NCBI RefSeq assembly: GCF_006704265.1 | Contig: NZ_VIKA01000009.1 | Location: 1 to 48,922, forward strand | Reading direction: 5' to 3' | From: Elioraea sp. Yellowstone | GTDB lineage: Bacteria > Pseudomonadota > Alphaproteobacteria > Acetobacterales > Acetobacteraceae | DNA length: 48,922 nucleotides | In this document: positions 15,924-24,828 of the stretch, piece after piece | Layout: each line of letters opens with the position of its first letter | Position numbering within the stretch: the first letter of the stretch is position 1 | Translations under genes and position numbers: made by a program | Notes under the pieces: model-generated | Seen by the model: the letters and a program-made list of their open reading frames with translations, nothing else | Told to the model about the DNA's origin: nothing | Databases searched by the model: none

Positions 15924-18900
15924 ATGGCCGGCGACTACTCCCGCGACAGCTTCGACATCCGGCGCCGCTACGCTGCCGTGATGATGCAGCAGGGCCGCGT
16001 GCAGATCGACGCGGACTGGAACGAGCAGGGCTCGATCCTGCTCGAGCGGATGCGCCGGCAGGCGCTCGACGCCTTCGGTCCCGTCGCAGCGAGCCGCCTC
16101 TCCACGCCGGACGCGTTCCGCATCGGCATGATCGCCGGGCCGCCGCGCGACCTCTCGATCGGCGCCGGCCGCTACTACGTCGACGGCCTGGTCGCCGAGG
16201 CGCTGCCCTCCGACGGCGATCCGATCCGCTACACCGCGCAGCCCTTCTACCCCGCCCCGCCCCCGTTGCCGGAGCGCGGTGGGGCGGTCGTCTATCTCGA
16301 CCTCTGGCAGCGCGAGGTCACGTGGGTGGAGGAGCCCGCGCTTCTGGACGTCGCCCTCGGCGGCGTGGACACCGCTGCGCGGCTGCAGACGGTGTGGCAG
16401 GTGAAGGTCGCCGCCGAACCGAACGCCGCCTGCGGGCTCGATCTCGATGCGCGCTTCCCCCCCTCGCCCGCGCGCCTGACGACCGCGGCGATCGCCCCGC
16501 CGGCGCCGGAGGATCCGTGCCTGATCGCGCCGAAGACGGGCTATCGCGGGCTGGAGAACCGGCTCTACCGCGTCGAGGTGCATCGCGGCGGTGCGGCGGG
16601 CACGGCGCGCTTCAAGTACAGCCGCGACAACGCCTCCGTGCGCGCGCCGGTGATCGGCATGGCGACCGAGCTTCGCGGCGGCACCGAGGTCACGGTGCTG
16701 GTGGTGGAACGGATCGGCCGTGATCCCGGGCTCAGGATCAGCGCCGGCGACTGGGTGGAGATCACCGACGAGCACCGCTTCCTGCACGGCGAGACGGGCG
16801 CGATGGCGCAGGTCGCCGAGCCGCCGGCCGAGCGTGCCGGCGAGGAGGGGTTCGAGGTCGTGCTCGATCGGCGCATCCCGGAGGCCGGCGAGCGCCCCTT
16901 CGGCGCGACACCTGCCGAGCTCGCCGCGCGCCGCACGCGCATCATCCGCTGGGATCAGGCCGCGCCGCGCAATGCGGTGGATGCGGACGGGCTGATGACC
17001 ATCGGTGCCGGCCCGGTCGCGCTCGAGCAGGGGATCGAGGCCGTCTTCTCGCTGGCAAGCCCGGGCGCCCAGTACCGCGCCGGCGACTACTGGATCTTCG
17101 CCGCGCGCACGGCAGATGCTTCGGTCGAGGTGCTGACCCAGGCGCCGCCGAAGGGACCTATCCACCGCTATGCCCAGCTGGCCGCCTTCAGCAGCGTCGC
17201 TGCCGGCGACACGCCGTCGGACTGCCGCACCCTCTGGCCGCCTCTGACGCAGGGTGGCGGCGACGGCTGCTGCACCGAAGTGGTTCGGCCCGGCGAGGAT
17301 GTCCAGGCGGCGATCGACCGCCTGCCGCCCGCGGGCGGCTGCGTCTGCCTGAAGGCCGGGGTGCACGAGTTGCGCGATGTCCTGCGCATCACCCGCCCGC
17401 GCGTCTCGCTGCATGCCGAGGCGCCCGGCGCGGCGATCCTGCGCCGTGCCGCCAGCGCACCGGTCGTGCAGATCGGCGGCGGCGCGGCGAGCCGGATGCC
17501 GCCGACCGATATCGCGATCGAGGGCGTGGTGATCCAGCTCGGCAGCCTCGCCGAGCCGCGCAAGGGCGACGATGCCCTCCTCATGGTGATGCCGGGAGCG
17601 GCGCGGGTGCGGATCGCCGGCTGCCGCTTCGGCGTGCAGGACGTCGCCGGCGCGCTTGCCGGCATCCGTGTCGCCGGCGCCGCCGTGGCGATCGAGTCCT
17701 GCATCGTCGAGACGCTGCGCATGGGCATCCTCGCCGAGGACGCCGCCTCCGATCTGATGGTGCGCGACTGCGTGATCTCGGCACGGCTGCTCGCCGCCGC
17801 GGGGCGCGACCTCGGCGACGTGCTGGCCCAGGACGATCCGGGACTCGCCGGGATTGCCGTGCTCCTCTGCGACGGCAGCGTCCGCATCGTCGGCAACACC
17901 GTGCTTGGCTTCCGCCACGGCATCGTGCTCGGGGATCCCGCCTCCGAGCGCCCCGGCGTCGAGTCGCCTGACGCGGTGATCGCGCACAACGTGGTGGTGC
18001 GCGGCGTGCCGCAGGCCGAGGCTGCGCCGACGCCGGAACCGGCACCGGCGCCGGCCCCCACCCCGTCGCCAACACCGGCACCAGCGCCGCCGCCGCGACC
18101 GGTTCGCCCTTCACCGACGCCGATCGTCGGAGGGGTGCGTCCACGGACGGAACGCGCGGGATCCCTGCGCCGGAGCGAGGCGGTTGCCGCCGCCGCGCCC
18201 GGCTCCACCGCCGCGCGGGCAGGTCTGTCCGAGCGCGACCTCAGCGCGCTGTCGGCCATCGCACCGTCCGCCCGCGTCGAGGCCGAGGCGCTGGACACGG
18301 TGCGTCGATCCTTGGCGAGCCAAGCGGTGGGAACCGCGGCCTTCGGACCGCGGCAGGACCGGCCCGCCTTCGCGATCTTCGCCGCGGCCGAGAACGGCAT
18401 CGTCATCGAGAACCTGATCGGCTGGCGCTCCCCCCTCTATGGCGGGATCGCGGTGGAGAACGGCGTGCGGCTCGTGGCCGGAAACGACCTCTTCTTCGTG
18501 CCGCCGCGCGAGGCCGATATCCGTCCGCCGACAGCCGCTCCACCGGGACTCGCTCCCGCTCCGGGCCAGCCCGACGCGTTCGTGACGGGAATCGCAACCG
18601 GGTTGTCGGGCAACCCGACGCGGATCGCCAACATCGCCGACAACGTGATGATCGGGCCGATGGTCGCCGCCTCGATCGCCGCCTCCGCCTCGCTCCGCGT
18701 CGCGCGCAACGTGGTTCTGGACGCGATGATCGGGGTCCTCGTCAACGGCGGCGAGAGCACGGTGATCGAACAGAACCTGTTCTCGCGCGGCCGACTGGGG
18801 ATCGGCCTGCTGAATGCGGCCCGCGCGGTCGTCGACGGCAACGTGATCGACCAGGCGGGGAACGACGGCATACTCGGCGTGTTCACGGGGTCCGCCGCGA

Positions 18901-19637
18901 ACGGCATCGTCAGGATCAGCCACAACGCGCTCCGTCGGTGCGGCGCGATGCAGAGCACCGCGACCGCGCTGCGCGTCGTCGCCCTGGACCCGCAGGAATC
19001 GGCCGGCGCCTGGGTCGAGCAGACGGAGATCGTGATCGAGCACAACACCGTGCTCGACACCGGACTGGCAGCCGGCACGGGCGTGCGGTCGGAACGGTCG
19101 ATCGGCATCAGCATTGCGGCGCCGCGCGCCGTGGTGCACGGCAACGATGTCGGCCATGGCCATCCGGCACGGAACGATCCCGGCTTGGCCGCCCTGGCGC
19201 TCGAGATCCAGAAGGCCAATCGCGCGCTTCTCGTGATTCCGACCCAGGGCCAGGGTGTCCCGCCGGTGGATGACCAGGCCTGGGCACATGCGTTGAGCAT
19301 CACCGACAACCGCTTCCGCGGGATGTCGGTGGACACGCTGGTCGAGATCCTGGAAGGGGCGGCGAGCGGCGATCAGCGTCCGCCGCGCTTCCACAGCGTC
19401 GTTGTGGCCGGCAACACGGTCGAGCACTGGCGCCCGGCTGCGAGCCAGGACGGGCGGGCGACCCTCGAGCTGCGGGCCCACCCGCAGGCACTGGTCAGCG
19501 TGAGCGGCAATGTCGTGCGCGGGACGGGCCGAGCGCCGAGCGTGCGCATGGACGGTCCGAAGCAGATCGCCTTCGCCGGGAATGCGACCTCCGGTCCGCT
19601 GGTCGGCGCGGCCGGCCAGGTGAACCTGGTCGTCTGA
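15924..19637 (+). CDS. DUF6519 and right-handed beta-helix protein, candidate tail fibre or surface-binding component (1237 aa)
   Basis: Residues 1-45 (AGDYSRDSFDIRRRYAAVMM, QQGRVQIDADWNEQ) are the signature of DUF6519 proteins found at the end of eCIS and tail-like clusters. From about residue 448 the protein has pectate-lyase-like beta-helix coils (VVRPGEDVQAAIDRLPPAGG, VCLKAGVHELRDVLRI, then many repeats ending in N-x-V/I or G-N-x-V). A Pro/Ala/Thr-rich flexible stretch at about 702-735 splits the helix in two. Sequences such as AVVDGNVIDQAGNDGI and SVSGNVVRG are typical coil turns. A GAAGGGG ribosome-binding site precedes ATG 15924. Likely an exterior spike or fibre; a polysaccharide-cleaving role is possible but no catalytic set was identified. 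Confidence 0.82.
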   Translation: MAGDYSRDSFDIRRRYAAVMMQQGRVQIDADWNEQGSILLERMRRQALDAFGPVAASRLSTPDAFRIGMIAGPPRDLSIGAGRYYVDGLVAEALPSDGDPIRYTAQPFYPAPPPLPERGGAVVYLDLWQREVTWVEEPALLDVALGGVDTAARLQTVWQVKVAAEPNAACGLDLDARFPPSPARLTTAAIAPPAPEDPCLIAPKTGYRGLENRLYRVEVHRGGAAGTARFKYSRDNASVRAPVIGMATELRGGTEVTVLVVERIGRDPGLRISAGDWVEITDEHRFLHGETGAMAQVAEPPAERAGEEGFEVVLDRRIPEAGERPFGATPAELAARRTRIIRWDQAAPRNAVDADGLMTIGAGPVALEQGIEAVFSLASPGAQYRAGDYWIFAARTADASVEVLTQAPPKGPIHRYAQLAAFSSVAAGDTPSDCRTLWPPLTQGGGDGCCTEVVRPGEDVQAAIDRLPPAGGCVCLKAGVHELRDVLRITRPRVSLHAEAPGAAILRRAASAPVVQIGGGAASRMPPTDIAIEGVVIQLGSLAEPRKGDDALLMVMPGAARVRIAGCRFGVQDVAGALAGIRVAGAAVAIESCIVETLRMGILAEDAASDLMVRDCVISARLLAAAGRDLGDVLAQDDPGLAGIAVLLCDGSVRIVGNTVLGFRHGIVLGDPASERPGVESPDAVIAHNVVVRGVPQAEAAPTPEPAPAPAPTPSPTPAPAPPPRPVRPSPTPIVGGVRPRTERAGSLRRSEAVAAAAPGSTAARAGLSERDLSALSAIAPSARVEAEALDTVRRSLASQAVGTAAFGPRQDRPAFAIFAAAENGIVIENLIGWRSPLYGGIAVENGVRLVAGNDLFFVPPREADIRPPTAAPPGLAPAPGQPDAFVTGIATGLSGNPTRIANIADNVMIGPMVAASIAASASLRVARNVVLDAMIGVLVNGGESTVIEQNLFSRGRLGIGLLNAARAVVDGNVIDQAGNDGILGVFTGSAANGIVRISHNALRRCGAMQSTATALRVVALDPQESAGAWVEQTEIVIEHNTVLDTGLAAGTGVRSERSIGISIAAPRAVVHGNDVGHGHPARNDPGLAALALEIQKANRALLVIPTQGQGVPPVDDQAWAHALSITDNRFRGMSVDTLVEILEGAASGDQRPPRFHSVVVAGNTVEHWRPAASQDGRATLELRAHPQALVSVSGNVVRGTGRAPSVRMDGPKQIAFAGNATSGPLVGAAGQVNLVV

Positions 19638-19640
19638 GAT

Positions 19641-21263
19641 TCAGGCCGGCTCCAGCGCCGGAGGCGTCCAGGTGCGGCCGGGGATGCTGTCCATCAGCGT
19701 GCGCGTGTAGTCATGGCGCGGCGCGGCGAACACCTCGGCCGTGGGGCCGTGCTCGACGATCTCGCCCTCGTGCATCACCGCGATCCGGTCGCAGAGCTCG
19801 GCCGCGACGCGCAGGTCGTGGGTGATGAAGACGATCGAGAGGCTCAACCGGTCGCGCAGGTCGCGCAGCAGGCGCAGCACCTGCGCCTGCACCGAGACGT
19901 CGAGTGCGGAGACCGGCTCATCGGCGACCAGCACGGTCGGCCGCATCGCGAGCGCGCGCGCGAGCCCGATGCGCTGGCGCTGGCCGCCGGAGAATTCGTG
20001 CGGCAGGCGCGACATCGCCGCCGGATCGAGACCGACCAGGCGGAACAACTCGGCCGCCCGCGCCTGCGCCTCCTCGCGCGGCACGCCATGCAGCATCGGT
20101 CCCTGCGCGACGAGGTCGCCGGCCGTGCGGCGCGGGTTGAGCGAGGCGAAGGGGTCCTGGAACACCATCTGCACGCGCCGCGCCTCGCGCCTGAGCCGCG
20201 CGCGCGAGAGCGCCGCCATGTCCAGCCCGTCCACCACCATGCTGCCGCCGTCGGGATCGAGCAGGCGGACGAGGCAGCGTGCGACCGTCGACTTGCCCGA
20301 GCCCGACTCGCCGACGATGCCCAACGTCTCGCCGCGATGCAGGTCGAAGGACACGTCCTTCACCGCGTGCACGGTGCGCCGGCGCGCGAACAGCCCGGCG
20401 GCACGGTAGGTCTTGCTCAGGTTGCGCACCGCCAGCACCGGGGCGCACGGAAAGTCGCGTCCGCGCGGGGAGTGGGCGAGCGTCGGCACCGCCGCGATCA
20501 GCGCGCGCGTGTAGGGGTGGCTCGGCCGGTTCAGCACCTGCTCGGCCGCGCCCTGCTCGACCACGCGGCCGTGCTGCATCACAGCAACCCGATCGGCGAT
20601 CTCGGCGACCACGCCGAAATCGTGGGTGATGAACAGCACGCCCGTGCCGTGGCTCCGCTGCAGCTCGCGGATCAGGCCGAGGATATGCTTCTGCGTCGTC
20701 ACGTCGAGCGCGGTGGTGGGCTCGTCGGCGATCAGCAGGCGCGGGTTGAGCGCGAGCGCCATCGCGATCATCGCCCGCTGGCGCTGCCCGCCGGAGAGCT
20801 CGTGCGGATGGGCACGCGCCGCGGATGCCGGATCGGGAATGCGCACCTCCTCGAGCAGCGCGAGCACCCTGCCCACCCGCTCGGCGCGCGTCATCGCGGT
20901 GTGCTCCTCGAGCACCTCCTCGATCTGCCGCCCCACCGGGAGCACCGGGTTGAGCGCCGTCATCGGCTCCTGGAAGATCATGCCGATGCGCGCACCGCGG
21001 ATCGCGCGCATCTCGGCCTCGGAGAGGCGCAGCAGGTCGCGGCCCTCGAACAGGATCGCTCCCTTCTCGGCGAAGACCTGCGGGCCCGGCAGCAGACCCA
21101 TGATGGCAGCGGCGGTGAGCGACTTGCCCGAACCGCTCTCGCCGACGAGGCAGAGGATCTCGTTCGGCGCGAGGTCGAGCGAGACGCCGATCAGCGCATG
21201 GCTGCGGTCGGCCCCGCGCGGCAGCCGCACGCTGAGGTCCCGGATCGAGAGGAGTCCGCTCAC
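19641..21263 (-). CDS. Peptide/nickel-type ABC transporter, fused double ATP-binding protein (540 aa)
   Basis: Two complete nucleotide-binding domains are fused, equivalent to DppD plus DppF. Domain 1 has Walker A GESGSGKS at 41-48, signature LSGGQ at 156-160 and Walker B LLIADE at 176-181. Domain 2 has GESGSGKS at 318-325, signature FSGGQRQR and Walker B VLVADEPVSALD. The oligopeptide-specific C-terminal regions (HPYTRALIAAVP after domain 1, HDYTRTLMDSIPG at the end) are present. It powers the importer encoded upstream. The start is GTG 21263, overlapping the permease stop by four bases; a frame open to 21650 lies inside the permease gene. Its stop is only three bases from the stop of the convergent eCIS operon. 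Confidence 0.93.
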   Translation of the reverse strand: MSGLLSIRDLSVRLPRGADRSHALIGVSLDLAPNEILCLVGESGSGKSLTAAAIMGLLPGPQVFAEKGAILFEGRDLLRLSEAEMRAIRGARIGMIFQEPMTALNPVLPVGRQIEEVLEEHTAMTRAERVGRVLALLEEVRIPDPASAARAHPHELSGGQRQRAMIAMALALNPRLLIADEPTTALDVTTQKHILGLIRELQRSHGTGVLFITHDFGVVAEIADRVAVMQHGRVVEQGAAEQVLNRPSHPYTRALIAAVPTLAHSPRGRDFPCAPVLAVRNLSKTYRAAGLFARRRTVHAVKDVSFDLHRGETLGIVGESGSGKSTVARCLVRLLDPDGGSMVVDGLDMAALSRARLRREARRVQMVFQDPFASLNPRRTAGDLVAQGPMLHGVPREEAQARAAELFRLVGLDPAAMSRLPHEFSGGQRQRIGLARALAMRPTVLVADEPVSALDVSVQAQVLRLLRDLRDRLSLSIVFITHDLRVAAELCDRIAVMHEGEIVEHGPTAEVFAAPRHDYTRTLMDSIPGRTWTPPALEPA

Positions 21264-22102
21264 GTCCGCTCCTTCAGCCGCGGATTGAGCGCGTCGTTCA
21301 GCCCCTGCCCGACCAGGCTGACCGCCAGCACCGTCACCAAGATCGCGACCCCGGGGATTGCCGAGACGTACCACTCGCTGCGGATGACCGTCCGCCCGGT
21401 GCCGATCAGGTTGCCCCAGGAGGCGACGTTCGGGTCGGAGAGGCCGAGGAAGGCAAGCGCGCTCTCGAGCAGGATCGCCACCGCCATCACCACCGAGGCA
21501 TAGACGATCACCGGCGGCAGGGCATTGGGGAGGATCTCGCCGAGGATCAGGCGCAGGTCTCCCATGCCGAGAGTGCGGCAGGCCAGCACGAACTCGCGGT
21601 TGCGCAACGAGAGCACCTCGGCGCGCGTCAGTCGCGCAGGTGCCGGCCACGACACCGCCCCGATCGACACCGTCACCGTGACGATGTCGCTGCCGAACAC
21701 CGCCACCAGCACGAGCAGCAGGATGAAGTTCGGCAGGGTCTGGAACGCCTCGGTGACACGCATCAGCACCGTATCGACCCCGCCACCGTAGAAGCCGGCG
21801 ACGGCGCCGATCGCGATGCCGAGCGCGATCGCGATCGCGGTCGCGACCACGCCGATCAGCAGGCTGACGCGTGCGCCGTGGAAGATCTGCGCGGCGATGT
21901 CGCGCCCCGATCCGTCAGTGCCCAGCCAGAACCGTGGATTGGTCCCCGGCCATTGCAGGGGGCGACCGGCGAGCGCCAACGGATCGCGCGGGAAGACGAG
22001 ATCTGCGCAGAGCGCCATCGCGATCACCGCCATCAGCAGCACGAGCCCCAGCACCGGGGCAGGGCTGCGCAGGTAGCGACGGAACGCGGCCATTCCGGTC
22101 AC
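21260..22102 (-). CDS. Peptide-type ABC transporter permease, DppC-like (280 aa)
   Basis: The protein has an N-terminal membrane helix (APVLGLVLLMAVIAMALCADLV), the periplasmic WLGTDGSGRDIAAQIFHGARVSL segment diagnostic of the DppC/OppC group, and five more hydrophobic helices. The EAA loop contacting the ATPase (EVLSLRNREFVLACRTLGM with GEILPNALP) is intact. It pairs with the DppB-like protein encoded just before it, whose stop overlaps this start by four bases. Confidence 0.92.
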   Translation of the reverse strand: MTGMAAFRRYLRSPAPVLGLVLLMAVIAMALCADLVFPRDPLALAGRPLQWPGTNPRFWLGTDGSGRDIAAQIFHGARVSLLIGVVATAIAIALGIAIGAVAGFYGGGVDTVLMRVTEAFQTLPNFILLLVLVAVFGSDIVTVTVSIGAVSWPAPARLTRAEVLSLRNREFVLACRTLGMGDLRLILGEILPNALPPVIVYASVVMAVAILLESALAFLGLSDPNVASWGNLIGTGRTVIRSEWYVSAIPGVAILVTVLAVSLVGQGLNDALNPRLKERT

Positions 22103-23076
22103 CCGGTGGCGGTGATGCGCGGGTCAAGCTTCGCGTAGAGCAGATCCACGACGAAGTTCACCACGATGACCAGGATCGCCGAGACGAACACGATGCCGAG
22201 CAGCGTGTTGAGGTCGCGCTGAACCACGCTCTCATAGGCGAGGCGGCCGAGGCCCGGCAGCGAGAACACGCTCTCCACCACCACCGATCCGCCGAGCATC
22301 GTCCCAGCCTGCAGGCCGATCAACGTCACCATCGGCAGGAGTGCGTTGCGTAGCACATGGCGCACCAGCACGCGTGTCTCGGACAGCCCCTTGGCGCGCG
22401 CTGCGCGCACGAAATCGAGATTCAGGACCTCGAGCATCGCCGCGCGCATGATGCGCAGGTAGATCGCGAGGAAGATCAGCGCCAGAGTGACCGTCGGCAG
22501 GATGAGGTGCCAGGCGATATCGAGCATGAGACGCAGCCCGGCATATCCCGCCCCGACCGTGCCGTAGCCGCCGGGCGGCAGCCAGGCGAGCTTCACGGCG
22601 AAGACGACGATCCCCATCAGTCCGAACCAGAACGAGGGGGTAGCGTAGAAGATGAGGCCGAGGGTGGAGATGACCGTGTCGGGCCAGCCATTGACGCGCC
22701 GCGCCGCGAGCACACCGAGCACCATCCCGGCGGCGAAGGCGAGGCTCAGCGACGACGCCATCAACAGCAGCGTCGGCGTCAGCCGCTCGAGGATCACCGT
22801 CGCGACCGGCTTGTTGTAGATCGCCGAGAAGCCGAGATCGAGCCGGACGAGCCGCCACAGATAGGCGGCGAGCCGTTCCGGCACCGAGAGGTCGAGACCG
22901 TAGAAGCGACGCAGCTCGGCGGCCATCACCGCATCGCCGCCACCCGCCTGCGCCATCAGCGCATCCACCGTGTCGCCGGGCGCGAACTGCAGCAGCACGA
23001 ACAGCCCGGCCAGCAGGATCAGCAGCGTGGGCAGGCTGGCGGCGAGGCGGCGCGCGGCGTAGGCGAGGAACTTCAT
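22099..23076 (-). CDS. Peptide-type ABC transporter permease, DppB-like (325 aa)
   Basis: The N-terminus YAARRLAASLPTLLILLAGLFVLLQFAPGD is the classic DppB/OppB first helix and periplasmic turn. The C-terminal helices and the EAA loop (DFVRAARAKGLSETRVLVRHVLRN) follow. I place the start at the ATG 23076 before KFLAYAARRL; the frame extends ten codons upstream to 23106, but those residues are unlike the family. It works with the DppC-like permease and the fused ATPase. A 103-base gap separates it from the binding-protein gene upstream. Confidence 0.9.
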   Translation of the reverse strand: MKFLAYAARRLAASLPTLLILLAGLFVLLQFAPGDTVDALMAQAGGGDAVMAAELRRFYGLDLSVPERLAAYLWRLVRLDLGFSAIYNKPVATVILERLTPTLLLMASSLSLAFAAGMVLGVLAARRVNGWPDTVISTLGLIFYATPSFWFGLMGIVVFAVKLAWLPPGGYGTVGAGYAGLRLMLDIAWHLILPTVTLALIFLAIYLRIMRAAMLEVLNLDFVRAARAKGLSETRVLVRHVLRNALLPMVTLIGLQAGTMLGGSVVVESVFSLPGLGRLAYESVVQRDLNTLLGIVFVSAILVIVVNFVVDLLYAKLDPRITATG

Positions 23077-23179
23077 CCCGCAGCCGCGCGTGCGGGCAGC
23101 CGCCACTCAGGCCCCGCGGCCCCGCCCCCCCCAGCCCGTCCCCCTCCTGCAGGGCAGGTGAAGGAGTGGCTTCGGCGCG
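23077..23179 (-). other. Gap between binding-protein and permease genes with weak inverted repeats
   Basis: This 103-base stretch is C/G-rich. It contains a 7-base inverted repeat (GCCACTC at 23102-23108 and GAGTGGC at 23164-23170) and a small CCTGC/GCAGG palindrome near 23148-23160. Gaps after binding-protein genes often hold hairpins that lower expression of the downstream permeases; these repeats could serve that purpose, but no strong terminator with a U-tract is visible. Confidence 0.35.
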
Positions 23180-24769
23180 TCACGACGCGATCCAGAGATC
23201 CGACCAGTGGCTGGAGGGCCAGCGCGGCGTGTTGTGGTGGTTGCGCAACCTGGCCGAGGTCACCGAGATGAACTGGCGCTCGATCGCCATCCAGACCGGC
23301 ACCTCCTCCAGCACCTTGCGGGTGAACTCGGCGTACTTCGCCTTGCGGCGCGCAGGGTCGAGCTCGCTCGCCGCATCGTCGATCAGACGATCCACCTCGT
23401 CGGACTGCCACCCGAACTGGTTGGTCCAGGGACTGCCGGGCGGGCTGCCGGAGCGGTACCAGACCGTGGTGCTGACAGCAGGATCGTTGCGATATTGGTG
23501 CCATCCGGTGGCGAGGTCGAAGTCGTGGTCGCGGTACACGGCGGTGAGGAAGCCGGCGGCGTCGCGTCGCACGATCTCCACCGGGATGCCGATCGGCTGG
23601 AGGCTCTGCTGGATGAAGGTGGCCCAGAGCGCGATATCCTCGCCCCAGGGCGCAGGCAACAGGCGCACGCGGAACCGCACGCCGCCGGCGCCGCGGCGGA
23701 ACCCGGCCTCGTCCAGCAGCCGCTCCGCCTTGCGGCGGTCGAACTCGTATTGCGGCATGCCGGGCGTGTAGAAGTCGGGCGAGGAGGAGGGGATCGGCCC
23801 AGTGCCGCGCTTGCCGAAGCCGTAGAGGAAGTTCTCGCAGAAGAAGTCGACATCAAGCGCATGACAGATGGCGCGGCGAACGCGCACGTCCTTGAAGAAG
23901 TCTCGCCGGCAGTTGAACTCCACCGTGTTGGTGACCGCATTCCCTTCGTTGCCCCGGGTCGAGACGATGAAACGCGGATCCTTGCGCAGACGGTCCATGT
24001 CGGCGAGCGGCAGCGACGAGTAGGGAGAGAGCTGCACCTGTCCGGCTTCCATCGCGGCGGTCGCCGCCGCCTTGTCGGTGATGAAACGCCAGACGATCCG
24101 GTCCAGATACGGATACCCCGCGTTCCAGTAGTCTGGGTTGCGGTCGGCGATGATGAACTGGCCGCGCTCGTACTGGACGAAGCGGAACGGTCCGGTGCCG
24201 ACGGGGGCGGTGTTGGCCGGGTTCTCGAGCACGTTCGTGCCCTCGAACACGTGCTTCGGCGAGATGTAGCCAAGATCGACCATCGCCCGCAGCAGGAGGT
24301 CCTGCGGCATCGGCCGGCTGTAGCGGAACACGGCCGTGTGAGGATCGGGCGTGTCGACCGCCTGGAGATAGAGCTGCAGTGCCGTGCCGTAGTTGAGATG
24401 CTTCTTCCACATCTCCATCGCCGTGTACTGCACGTCGGCGCTGGTGAAGGGCTTGCCGTCGTGCCACCTCACGCCCTGGCGCAGACGGAAGGTGTGGGTG
24501 AGGCCGTCCGGCGCAGACTGCCACGCCACCGCCAGCATCGGCACCGGCCGACCCTCGCCGTCCAGTTCCACCAGCGGCTCCTGCATCTTGGCCGCGACCA
24601 CGTAGACGCCGGTCGAGGCGCGCAGGCTCCCGTTCAGGATGCGCTGTTCGCTGCCCATGTGCACGGTGACCGTGCCGCCGCGCCGCGGCTGCTCCTGCGC
24701 CCGCAGAGCACCCGGCAGGGCAGCCGCCACGGCGGCTCCGGCCAGCAGGTCACGACGCCCGATCTGCAT
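23180..24769 (-). CDS. Peptide-type ABC transporter substrate-binding protein, family 5, with Tat signal (529 aa)
   Basis: The N-terminus MQIGRRDLLAGAAVAAALPGALRA is a twin-arginine signal, so the protein is probably folded before export to the periplasm. The mature part has the family-5 (DppA/OppA) pattern: MQEPLVELDGEGRPVPMLA, LTHTFRLRQGVRWHDGKPFTSADV, ANTAPVGTGPFRF and LDRIVWRFI. It binds the imported solute, which may be a peptide, an opine, a sugar oligomer or nickel; the sequence does not tell. The start at ATG 24769 is supported by GGAGAGGGAC just upstream; the frame runs on to 25060 without family similarity. Confidence 0.92.
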   Translation of the reverse strand: MQIGRRDLLAGAAVAAALPGALRAQEQPRRGGTVTVHMGSEQRILNGSLRASTGVYVVAAKMQEPLVELDGEGRPVPMLAVAWQSAPDGLTHTFRLRQGVRWHDGKPFTSADVQYTAMEMWKKHLNYGTALQLYLQAVDTPDPHTAVFRYSRPMPQDLLLRAMVDLGYISPKHVFEGTNVLENPANTAPVGTGPFRFVQYERGQFIIADRNPDYWNAGYPYLDRIVWRFITDKAAATAAMEAGQVQLSPYSSLPLADMDRLRKDPRFIVSTRGNEGNAVTNTVEFNCRRDFFKDVRVRRAICHALDVDFFCENFLYGFGKRGTGPIPSSSPDFYTPGMPQYEFDRRKAERLLDEAGFRRGAGGVRFRVRLLPAPWGEDIALWATFIQQSLQPIGIPVEIVRRDAAGFLTAVYRDHDFDLATGWHQYRNDPAVSTTVWYRSGSPPGSPWTNQFGWQSDEVDRLIDDAASELDPARRKAKYAEFTRKVLEEVPVWMAIERQFISVTSARLRNHHNTPRWPSSHWSDLWIAS

Positions 24770-24783
24770 TGTCCCTCTCCGCG

Positions 24784-24805
24784 CGTGGTTTTTTCCAAAA
24801 CCACG
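24784..24805. promoter_or_regulatory. Perfect 9-base palindrome before the peptide-binding-protein gene (operator or hairpin)
   Basis: Arms CGTGGTTTT (24784-24792) and AAAACCACG (24797-24805) flank a 4-base centre. It lies in the 59-base gap between the VOC gene stop (24829) and the start at 24769, immediately upstream of the ribosome-binding site. There is no U-tract on the minus strand, so a terminator is unlikely. The TGGTTTT-to-AAAACCA shape would suit a dimeric repressor (LacI or GntR type) or an mRNA hairpin. It is strikingly AT-rich for this genome. Confidence 0.55.
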
Positions 24806-24828
24806 TTGGCAGCCGCCGGGCAGCCGCG

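Noticed and set aside
14835-17987. Open frame of about 1050 codons on the minus strand across the gpI-like and beta-helix genes
   Set aside because: It is antisense to two genes with clear family motifs, has Arg/Gly/Asp-rich composition without domains, and arises because stop codons are rare in such GC-rich DNA.
18025-18120. Pro/Ala/Thr-coding repetitive stretch as a DNA repeat array or CRISPR
   Set aside because: It is a codon-level low-complexity linker inside the beta-helix gene, without spacers or regular repeat units.
1-19637. Reading the cluster as an integrated prophage or R-type tailocin
   Set aside because: No integrase, terminase, capsid, holin or lysis genes were seen, and the AAA+ ATPase with DUF4157 proteins points to the eCIS type. 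Genes left of the window could still change this.
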